NCBI GenBank assembly: GCA_949289345.1
Contig: CASENS010000021.1
Coordinates: 1 to 50,977 of the forward strand
Length of the DNA: 50,977 nt
DNA from: an uncultured Bacteroides sp.
GTDB taxonomy: Bacteria > Bacteroidota > Bacteroidia > Bacteroidales > Bacteroidaceae
Direction of reading: 5' to 3'
A model generated the notes under the pieces. The model was not told the origin of the DNA, did not search any database, and worked only from the letters and a program-made list of their open reading frames with translations. Of the stretch, positions 7,394 to 14,649 are shown one piece after another (the first letter of the stretch is position 1; every line of letters begins with the position of its first letter). The translations under genes were made by a program, and so were the position numbers.

Positions 7394-8431
7394 TTACCTT
7401 CTCGCGTTCAATAACGGCTTGTATTTTTCAATCGCTTGCTCGAACACCTGGCGTGCCTCTTCCATGGTGCCATAGAACTCACCACCCGAAGCGTTCAAGT
7501 GGCCTCCTCCGTTGAAGAATTCGGCAGCCAGCTTGTTGCATGGGAAGCTGCCTACCGAGCGCAACGAAATTTTTATCATCGGTCGTTCCGTATCTTCGCG
7601 CAGAAAGCAGGACAGCACTACATTCTTGATGCTGAGCGGGATGTTGACGAACCCTTCGCTGTCGCCCCGGATGTAGCTGAACTGTTTCTGTTCCTGTCCG
7701 GTAAGCGAAATCATGGCTGCCCGGTGTTCGGGATAGGTCTTCATCTGTGTCAGCACGTGACCCATCAGTCGCAGGCGGCTTTCGGAGTACGTGTTGAATA
7801 CCTTGCGGTAGATGGCGTCCTTGTCGATGCCTTTAGAAAGAAGTTCGCTGATGATGAAATAGATTTCGCGGTTGTTCGAATTGTAGGTGAAGCCGCCCGT
7901 GTCGGTCATCATACCCGTGTAGATGCATTCGGCTCCTTCCTTGGTGATGTCTTCAAAGTAGCCCATGCGGCAGATGAGGCGGAATACCAGTTCGGAGGTG
8001 GACGAAATGTTGGGGTGCGAAATGACAATGCTGCAAAAGTCTTCGGGATACAGGTGGTGGTCTATCAATATTTTGCGTGCGGGCGATGCCTTGATGGCAT
8101 CCTTCATGGCGTCGATGCGGTTCAAGGCGTTGAAATCCAAGCAGCAAATGACGTCGGCTTCGGCTATCAGCTTGTTGGCGAAATCCTTGTAGCGGTCATA
8201 CAGCAGGATGTCCTTGCTGCCCGGCATCCATTTCAGAAAGTCGGGGAAAGCGTTGGGAACGATGACATTTGCGGTTTTGTCCTGTGAGTTCAGAAAGTGC
8301 CACAAACCTAATGAGGAGCCTATGGCGTCGCCATCCGGACTTACGTGCGATACAATGACCATCTTCTCTGCACGTGCCAGCCATTTGGCAAAGTGGTCTA
8401 TGTTAGCTTGATCTATTACTTTACTCAGCAT
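7394..8431 (-). CDS. nrnA: NrnA-like DHH/DHHA1 phosphoesterase
   Basis: A 345-residue cytoplasmic enzyme of the bifunctional oligoribonuclease / 3'-phosphoadenosine 5'-phosphate phosphatase type. The DHH domain shows HVSPDGDAIGSSLG, then CCLDFNALNRID, then LIDHHLYPEDF with the name-giving DHH. The C-terminal DHHA1 domain ends in NGGGHLNASGG. The start is set at 8431 (MLSKVIDQANI). The open frame extends 69 codons further upstream, but those residues are not family-like and cross a promoter box at 8463-8470. Role: removal of 2-5 nt RNA fragments and pAp, inferred from family. Confidence 0.88.
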   Translation of the reverse strand: MLSKVIDQANIDHFAKWLARAEKMVIVSHVSPDGDAIGSSLGLWHFLNSQDKTANVIVPNAFPDFLKWMPGSKDILLYDRYKDFANKLIAEADVICCLDFNALNRIDAMKDAIKASPARKILIDHHLYPEDFCSIVISHPNISSTSELVFRLICRMGYFEDITKEGAECIYTGMMTDTGGFTYNSNNREIYFIISELLSKGIDKDAIYRKVFNTYSESRLRLMGHVLTQMKTYPEHRAAMISLTGQEQKQFSYIRGDSEGFVNIPLSIKNVVLSCFLREDTERPMIKISLRSVGSFPCNKLAAEFFNGGGHLNASGGEFYGTMEEARQVFEQAIEKYKPLLNARR

Positions 8432-8462
8432 AGTCGGTTGATGATTTGGGGTTAAGAGCGGG

Positions 8463-8470
8463 CAAAAGTA
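8463..8470 (-). promoter_or_regulatory. -7 box for nrnA-like gene
   Basis: Minus-strand TACTTTTG, an exact TAnnTTTG -7 element, 32 bases upstream of the ATG at 8431. It supports the shorter start for that gene. Confidence 0.55.
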
Positions 8471-8636
8471 CGCAAAATCATTGGAATAATCTGCATAAAC
8501 AGTCACTTTGTTTGGCATAAAGCATCGCTTTGCTTGTCGTTGCCATTGGACTGAAGGTGGAGTTCCCTGGCAGGGATACAGGTCTTTGTATGTTTTTATG
8601 GTGTGTAAGGATGGATAAAAAGTGCTTCCCGCATAC

Positions 8637-8674
8637 AAAAAGGAGCGGCGAAGCCTATCCGCCTCTGCCGCTCC
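8637..8674 (-). terminator. Terminator at the end of PUL 1
   Basis: On the minus strand an 8-bp G+C-rich stem (GGAGCGGC paired with GCCGCTCC; plus-strand positions 8667-8674 and 8642-8649) is followed by TTTTT (8637-8641 as A). It lies about 50 bases beyond the DUF4434 stop and probably ends the long minus-strand transcript. Confidence 0.75.
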
Positions 8675-8723
8675 CCGGGTGTAGTCGTTTTTGTGTTTGT
8701 GTTTCTCTCACTATAGCGTAAGC

Positions 8724-10115
8724 TTACTTCAATGAATCCAAATAGGCTTTGTAGTCTTTGAACAGTTGGATGGTGGATTCTTCACCGATGCATACCGACA
8801 TCTCAGGGTCGTTGAACACGCCGGGATACTGGTAGCAGACCACTTTCTCGAAGTTGTTGAACAGATGCAGGTCATTCTTTATCTCCTCAATGGGCCGTGG
8901 CACTAAGTAGTATTCCTTTTCGTGGAAGAGGAAAGCTTCCAGGTCTAGCCACAGGTGGGCGTTGGCGTCATCGCAGAACTTTTGCAGCAGGTTCACGGCT
9001 TCTACTCCCGTCATGTCGTTTCCTGGCATTCGTGCGAAAGCGAAGGGGCAGATGATGTCTACCGATTGCAACAAAATGGGGTATTTGTCGCGCGCTTCGC
9101 CTACGCCCCAACCATTAGGCGCAAACATTACGGGCTTGTCGGGTGCAAACTCGCTGACATATTTCTTGAATTCTTTGAAGAAATGCAGGACTTCTTCCTG
9201 TCGCACGGGCTTTTTGGCTGGGTCTTCTTCGAAACAACTCAGGCTTCCCATACCTTCCTCAGAAACGTAGAAGCCATAGAATGACGGGTGATGGTGATAC
9301 TTTTCCCACAATTCCTTGGCCACTTTCTTGTGCCATTGCAGAGAGCCTTCCGTATAATCGAACCACGCATACATACCTACACCCATGAAGACGTACATGC
9401 CTTCTTCATCGGCTTGTGTCAACACGGCTTCAATGGGGTCATGAGCGGCAATAGGCATACGTCCCGTATAGAGTTCTGAAGGATAGAATGCCTTTCCCTG
9501 ATAACCGTCCTGTTCAATGTTGTGGTCGCCCACATACTTCTGGTTTCTGAACGATTCTTGTATGACGATGATGTTCATGTCCAGTTTATTCATCGAGTGT
9601 ACTGTTTCTTTCCATTGTTCGTCTGTCAGGTTTTTGATGATGGGGTTCCACATCTTTCCTTCCTGCTCGCTCCAATGATAGAAACCGACAAAGGAACCGT
9701 CAATCCGTCGTGTCGAACGTACATCCGAAGCTATGATATGAGTCGGTTTTTGCATTTTGTAGGTATTGAAACCGTCATCCACTACCATGATGACTGTATG
9801 CTGTCCTACTTTGTCCTGTGTCGGGATAACGTGTTTTACGCAAGCGCTTTTGCCTGCTTGCACGTTTACGGACTCTTCATACAATTTGGCATCTTCCGAC
9901 TCTTCATCCCAATAGAAAGATACTTCGTACGTCTTGTTTTTGGCTGTGATGTTGCGTATGCCTCCCCGTATGTCCAACTTCACTTGATTGGTAATGGTGC
10001 TGGGCGGGATTAGCGTCAGCCCTACTTCACTCTTGCTTTTATCCACTTCGCAGCTACTCAGTAAGAGACTTACCAGCGCTATGGCTAATGCGTGTAAATA
10101 CATGGTTCTTTTCAT
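8724..10115 (-). CDS. DUF4434 lipoprotein, probable TIM-barrel glycosidase-like
   Basis: A 463-residue lipoprotein with lipobox LLSSC, Cys22. Residues 25-125 look like an Ig-like beta-sandwich. From about 130 a TIM-barrel-like domain of the DUF4434 type begins (GSFVGFYHWSE, LDMNIIVIQESFRN). Acidic residues sit at barrel-strand ends: Glu286-Glu287 in GFYVSEEG and Glu393 in LWLDLEAF, the spacing expected for a retaining glycosidase pair. No catalytic activity is established for the family as far as I know. It is the last gene of PUL 1, 77 bases after GH84, so it likely acts on the same glycan at the cell surface or in the periplasm. Confidence 0.7.
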   Translation of the reverse strand: MKRTMYLHALAIALVSLLLSSCEVDKSKSEVGLTLIPPSTITNQVKLDIRGGIRNITAKNKTYEVSFYWDEESEDAKLYEESVNVQAGKSACVKHVIPTQDKVGQHTVIMVVDDGFNTYKMQKPTHIIASDVRSTRRIDGSFVGFYHWSEQEGKMWNPIIKNLTDEQWKETVHSMNKLDMNIIVIQESFRNQKYVGDHNIEQDGYQGKAFYPSELYTGRMPIAAHDPIEAVLTQADEEGMYVFMGVGMYAWFDYTEGSLQWHKKVAKELWEKYHHHPSFYGFYVSEEGMGSLSCFEEDPAKKPVRQEEVLHFFKEFKKYVSEFAPDKPVMFAPNGWGVGEARDKYPILLQSVDIICPFAFARMPGNDMTGVEAVNLLQKFCDDANAHLWLDLEAFLFHEKEYYLVPRPIEEIKNDLHLFNNFEKVVCYQYPGVFNDPEMSVCIGEESTIQLFKDYKAYLDSLK

Positions 10116-10192
10116 AATTTTTTTCTTAAATGAATGAGCTTATGTCAATCCGTCCTTTTAGCATTTGGTCATTGCTTTAAGGTTGATTTATG

Positions 10193-12052
10193 TTACTTTT
10201 TTACGTTCTCTTTCGGAGGGAATATGGATTGCTCATCCAAACTTTCATTGTATTGTATGTTATACCGTTGTGTGGCAGTCTCAAACAAGGCATTGAAAGT
10301 GGGCATCAAATGGGTTGCGCCACTTTTTATACCCGGATAGTAAGACGAACGATTGTACGTGCTGTCTACTTCGTGCATCAATACCTGTAACGCACGGGCA
10401 TGTTCATAACTTTGAACGAACGCTTCCTTTTGTGCTGGCAAGTTGATAAGGTTCAGCACCTCTTTGCCATACTCGCCCACTAATTTAAATTGGAGCAACC
10501 AAGGTTTTATCTCTTTAATCAAAGCAGGATTTTCATTGCTCGAAGCCAGCAGTATGTCGGCCGAACGTATTATCCTTTCGCATTCTTCAGACACTTGGCG
10601 GTAGGCGGTCGCATTAATGTCTTGCTTGTTGCGATAGGTGTCTGCTAACGTTGCAAGAGCCGGTTGGATTGCCACTGATTCATCCCGACGGAAAGTCAAT
10701 CCGGACGGTCCAGGGTCGGCATTGTGCATGGCAAATACTTCCAATTCTTCCGTATGAACAGGCATCAGAGAGCGGAGCGCATATTGCCAGGAAGCATTGC
10801 TGTCATATTGATTCATGTTCCATGTATAGTCTGCCACTCCATATAAGGCTATTTTTGAAGCCTCGGCATGTTCCATCGGATTGGAAACGAATGCGGATAC
10901 TTTGTCTTGGATGTTTTGTTCATTGCCATAAACCGGTCCCATCAACAGGTGGTCGGTTACGTAATCGGACACGGGATAGTTCCACCAAATAAATGCTTTA
11001 CGCTTTAACAAGGGGTTGACGAAGTCTAATGTGGCATTGTTAATGGTCGTTACCACCTTGTCGCCTGTCCACATCACTTGAATGTCTTCGTTCAGCTTAT
11101 CGCCTAATGTAGTGAGGTATCCATCGTCTTTTACCCAAGCCTGGTTATAGATGGTAGGGCATACAATGAGGGGAGCTACTCCTTCTTTGGCTTGTACAAA
11201 GTGCTCATCAATGTAGTTCAACAATTCCACTTGTTTATCCGCTTTTGTACCTTCGCCCGAAATATCATCAAAGAATACGGCAAATCCCCGTACGCCCAAC
11301 TGGTACATACTTTCGAACTTCTTCAGCAAGAGGTCCCGGTCTTCTTCATTCCAATGGATATCTCCTCCCGGATGGATAGCCCAATAGAATATCACTTCAT
11401 TCTGCTTAGCCCGGTTCACTAACTGCTTGATGCGTTCTCCTTCTTGAGCCGGATAAGGCGTACGCCAATGTGGAGTGCGGTGGTAAGGATCATCTTTTGG
11501 GCCGTAGATATAGATGTTCATCTTGTTTCGCCCATAAAAATCCAACTGATCCATGCGGGCTTCGTGACTCCAGGGAGTTCCATAGAATCCTTCCACCACG
11601 CCACGATAAGGGACATCGGGATAGTCGGCTACTTCTATTTGCGGCAATTGGTTCCGTGTCAAGAGTTGAGCCAACGTCTGCAAGCCATAGTATGCACCTC
11701 GCTCATCGGCGCCTGCCACGACAATGCGGTTCTTTTCAATCTTCAGAAAATAACCGTCGGCTTTCTCCGGAATGCGTTTCCGATACTTCTTCATTTCCTT
11801 ATCCGTTTTTGTTCCGACATAGATTTGGAAATCGGCCGTGGATGTTTCTCCAGGCAGCAAGGATTTCAACAAAGACAAGGACGGCTGTCCGCTGACTGAA
11901 TTGCCCGCATGCAACCGATAGGTTTGCGGAATGGCTACTGAGTCATTCTGGAACACATATTCCTGTGGCGTGGGCTGCAAACGGAAGTCCTGTGCCTGCA
12001 TCGATGCGGTCGCTAACAGGAATGACGCTACTACAAATACAATTTTTTTCAT
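10193..12052 (-). CDS. GH84 beta-N-acetylglucosaminidase
   Basis: Hydrolyses terminal beta-linked GlcNAc by substrate-assisted catalysis. A 619-residue secreted protein with signal peptide (MKKIVFVVASFLLATASMQA). The N-terminal GH20b-like domain covers about 22-145. The GH84 barrel begins YRGVVEGFYGTPWSHEARMD and carries the catalytic pair Asp262-Asp263 in FAVFFDDISGEG. A helical domain follows. It is shorter than the well-studied B. thetaiotaomicron GH84 (about 737 residues) and seems to lack the last beta domain. The start is the second ATG of the frame (12052), which gives the clean signal peptide. It lies in PUL 1 with amino-sugar catabolic genes, and an unusual 22-bp repeat array precedes it. 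Confidence 0.92.
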   Translation of the reverse strand: MKKIVFVVASFLLATASMQAQDFRLQPTPQEYVFQNDSVAIPQTYRLHAGNSVSGQPSLSLLKSLLPGETSTADFQIYVGTKTDKEMKKYRKRIPEKADGYFLKIEKNRIVVAGADERGAYYGLQTLAQLLTRNQLPQIEVADYPDVPYRGVVEGFYGTPWSHEARMDQLDFYGRNKMNIYIYGPKDDPYHRTPHWRTPYPAQEGERIKQLVNRAKQNEVIFYWAIHPGGDIHWNEEDRDLLLKKFESMYQLGVRGFAVFFDDISGEGTKADKQVELLNYIDEHFVQAKEGVAPLIVCPTIYNQAWVKDDGYLTTLGDKLNEDIQVMWTGDKVVTTINNATLDFVNPLLKRKAFIWWNYPVSDYVTDHLLMGPVYGNEQNIQDKVSAFVSNPMEHAEASKIALYGVADYTWNMNQYDSNASWQYALRSLMPVHTEELEVFAMHNADPGPSGLTFRRDESVAIQPALATLADTYRNKQDINATAYRQVSEECERIIRSADILLASSNENPALIKEIKPWLLQFKLVGEYGKEVLNLINLPAQKEAFVQSYEHARALQVLMHEVDSTYNRSSYYPGIKSGATHLMPTFNALFETATQRYNIQYNESLDEQSIFPPKENVKK

Positions 12053-12140
12053 ACTATTTCGTTTATAATTATTTAAATGATAATTTAAGAGCTTCCTCAA
12101 CTCTCATTGATAAAAGGAAGAACAGAAAACCGACCGAAAA

Positions 12141-12278
12141 AGTGTTTCAAGCGGTGTGTCTTATTTTGAAACAATGTGTTTCATACCTTGAAACAATGTG
12201 TTTCTTTAAATGAAACAAGGTGTTTCACTGCTTGAAACAAAGTGTTTCATACTTTGAAACACATTTTGAAACACTTTG
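12141..12278. repeat. 22-bp-period palindromic array, TGAAACA/GTGTTTCA type
   Basis: TGAAAC occurs at 12167, 12189, 12211, 12233 and 12255, exactly 22 bases apart. The first four are each followed by the inverted half GTGTTTC after 2-4 bases. Extra half sites lie at 12141 and 12267. Each unit is a hairpin-forming palindrome. The array lies 90-230 bases upstream of the GH84 start. Confidence 0.9.
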
Positions 12279-12348
12279 TTGGCAATCCTTTTAAATAAGG
12301 AACAAGTAAATGATAATTTATCAGTTAGGAGTAAATGGTAACTGAATT

Positions 12349-12500
12349 CTCCTCCTTCCGGAAGGAGGAGTACCCGTAAGGGGGAGGTGGTAGGAGAAAC
12401 ATGCCGCGTAAGCGACTCCTATTCTTATATAATAAATAGGTCGAACCATTCTTGTCCTACCACCCCGCCCGGTGGGCACCCCTCCTTCCGGAAGGAGGGG
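12349..12500. repeat. REP-like pair of palindromes
   Basis: Two perfect 22-bp palindromes sharing the core CCTCCTTCCGGAAGGAGG lie at 12349-12370 and 12479-12500. Between them GGTGGTAGGA (12386-12395) is inverted as TCCTACCACC (12455-12464). The whole 152 bases can fold as one large cruciform and resemble a REP/BIME-type unit. It sits just after the 702-residue lipoprotein gene and may stabilise or attenuate the transcript. Confidence 0.8.
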
Positions 12501-12540
12501 AGTTTGTTGTCATTCACTTCAGGGGCTTTAATTTCCCCTT

Positions 12541-14649
12541 TTATTCCTCTAACATTTCTTTTTTTACCTGTTCCCACTCGCTTTCAATGGCATGTGTCTG
12601 AAGGATGTCCCACAATGTCGTGTCCATTTCCAGCAGTGCTTGTGTGCCCACTATCCAACTTTGAATCCAACCGGTCAGTGTGCACCAGGCACCCCATCCG
12701 GCATCGGCATTGGAAGCCCAATAGTCCCATTCATCGTAGTCGAACGCACGGAACCATGCACCGTCCACGCTTTTGAATTTCTCGGATTGCACTTGGATAC
12801 GTGTCAAGAAATCAGACAGTTTCTGTACGGCTGCCCGATGTTCTGGTCTCTTGGTTACAGATGCGGCCTCATTCAAGGCAAAAAAAGCGAAATTGCTGGT
12901 GTAGAGCATATCGGCCACGGGGTCACCATTGTCATGAATGAGCGGTGCTTCGAATTTGCCATATTCTTCATTGGACTTTGCTTTGTTGTACCACCCGGTG
13001 CTTGCATCGCCCAGTTCTTCCCGTATGGCACCACATGCCACTTGGCTCTTCAGTACCTCGTCAATCATGAAGTTCAGCCAGCCGATGTGTTCTTCCGTAG
13101 GCTCAATGCGTGCCAGCCATGCCAAAGGCAAAATCATGCGTGCCCGTTCCTGCTGGATGCCGTTGGTCCATTGCCACTTGTCCGGATAGGCTTCCATGGT
13201 CAGACGGATACCTTTCTTCGTGCGGGTCAGCAACTCTTCATATCCCGTTTTGCTATATAGATAAAGGTAGCAAGCCCATATCCACGATTCCAAATGCGGA
13301 TGTGGATTGACGATGTCCCCGTTCCAATAATGTTTCCAACCATACTTTTGTAGGTTTTCCTCAAACAGAAGGCTGCCCCGGAAGCCGTTTCTGCCCGTGG
13401 TGCGGAAATTGCCCATGATGGCCTCCAGTATTTTCCGATCCCACTGATGTTGATTGGTTATGCTCGTCGCAGCCAACATGCCCAGAATGGATCGGGCATT
13501 ATCATCTTGATAGTAATGTCCTTTGTGGGTCAACGCCCATCCCAACAATCCAAAGGAAGGACTCTTGGGGTCGGAACGCGGGCCGTCCCGATACTCGTCC
13601 AACGAATGTTCCACCAAATTGGATGCCACCTTGCAGTAATCATCTCTGTTCAAGAGTCTGCCGGCTAAAGCAAAAGCCATAGACGACTCTCCTTGCACAT
13701 CGTTACGCATCCAGTAACGGTATTGCTGTATGCCATTCCAATAGATGAATGAACAATGTCCCTCCAGTACGCCCAAACTTCCGTCACCATCCTTTGCCGC
13801 ACGGGGTAATTCCGGTCCGAAAGGCTTGGAACCATCACTTGTATACTTGTCCAGCCAATTTTTTTTCCAAGAGTTGTCTACGAGGAAATGCCCGTTGTAG
13901 AACCATTGAATTCCCTTCTCCACGGATTGACGTCGGCTTTGTTTGGACAAGGCGTCATCTCGTCCAAACATTGGCTTCACATAATTGAGCCATGAATGGA
14001 GTTCGACGGGACGGCCTGCCACTTCCGAGAGGATGCCGTTCCATACGGATTTCCAGGCTTCCTGTGGGGCAAAACGCGCGTCGGCGAAATGACTTAAAGC
14101 CGAAGTCGCCACTAAGAGATGGCCGTTGTGTCGGTAGAGTAAGGAATGGTACGGGGTGTCTTTCAAACCATACACCGCCTTGTCCATACCTGCCACTTTC
14201 GCCACAGCCAATATCGTCTGTTCCTGTTTTCCCGGCAGGACATAGCTTCCATTGATGGTTAATAATTTCATGGCCGGTAATTCTTGTGCAAAGGTGCTGT
14301 CCACTACGACCACACGTTCCAGCGTCAGTGCCTGGGGAAGGCTTACTGTATCGGCAAAGGAGACAAATTCAGCATAGACTTTCAAGTTTTTCGACTCGAT
14401 TTTGTCCAACAACTCTTTGGACATTGTTTCCGCTTTTTTCGGATAGCCTTGCGACAAGAGCAAGACGGATGCGCTTTCGGGGGCGGCATTGATGGCCTCT
14501 TCCGCACTCGTGTACTTCTTGAACGTCATGCCTTCCTGTTCCAGTACGGTCAACAGGTTATTCTCCTCGGGAGCGCATATGTAAAAGTCGGGAGACGTAC
14601 ATGACGCAAACACCAACAGTAATAATAAATAATAGTAGATGTATTTCAT
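12541..14649 (-). CDS. Unrecognised 702-residue lipoprotein, alpha/alpha-toroid type
   Basis: Lipobox VFASC with Cys17 marks a lipoprotein. Residues 20-190 form an alpha/beta region rich in Val/Leu strands. From about 225 to the end the chain is helical with many Trp, Tyr and Gly repeats (QYRYWMRNDVQGESSMAFAL, DDNARSILGMLAAT, NPHPHLESWIWACYLYLY, DAGWGAWCTLTGW). This is the pattern of (alpha/alpha)6 glycosidases or lyases. I cannot assign a family. Candidate acidic residues are the Asp pair of YQDDNAR and Glu of QGESSM. It overlaps the kinase-MurQ gene by 4 bases (ATGA), so translation is coupled, which ties it to amino sugar metabolism. A novel glycoside hydrolase or lyase is an inference. 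Confidence 0.6.
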   Translation of the reverse strand: MKYIYYYLLLLLVFASCTSPDFYICAPEENNLLTVLEQEGMTFKKYTSAEEAINAAPESASVLLLSQGYPKKAETMSKELLDKIESKNLKVYAEFVSFADTVSLPQALTLERVVVVDSTFAQELPAMKLLTINGSYVLPGKQEQTILAVAKVAGMDKAVYGLKDTPYHSLLYRHNGHLLVATSALSHFADARFAPQEAWKSVWNGILSEVAGRPVELHSWLNYVKPMFGRDDALSKQSRRQSVEKGIQWFYNGHFLVDNSWKKNWLDKYTSDGSKPFGPELPRAAKDGDGSLGVLEGHCSFIYWNGIQQYRYWMRNDVQGESSMAFALAGRLLNRDDYCKVASNLVEHSLDEYRDGPRSDPKSPSFGLLGWALTHKGHYYQDDNARSILGMLAATSITNQHQWDRKILEAIMGNFRTTGRNGFRGSLLFEENLQKYGWKHYWNGDIVNPHPHLESWIWACYLYLYSKTGYEELLTRTKKGIRLTMEAYPDKWQWTNGIQQERARMILPLAWLARIEPTEEHIGWLNFMIDEVLKSQVACGAIREELGDASTGWYNKAKSNEEYGKFEAPLIHDNGDPVADMLYTSNFAFFALNEAASVTKRPEHRAAVQKLSDFLTRIQVQSEKFKSVDGAWFRAFDYDEWDYWASNADAGWGAWCTLTGWIQSWIVGTQALLEMDTTLWDILQTHAIESEWEQVKKEMLEE

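Larger units (their letters stand above)
12053..12540. other. 488-base intergenic region with two repeat structures
   Basis: No gene was found here. The region holds a 22-bp-period palindromic array (12141-12278) close to the GH84 start and a pair of 22-bp perfect palindromes (12349-12500) close to the end of the 702-residue lipoprotein gene. No TAnnTTTG box was found on the minus strand, so GH84 expression may depend on readthrough from upstream. Confidence 0.6.
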
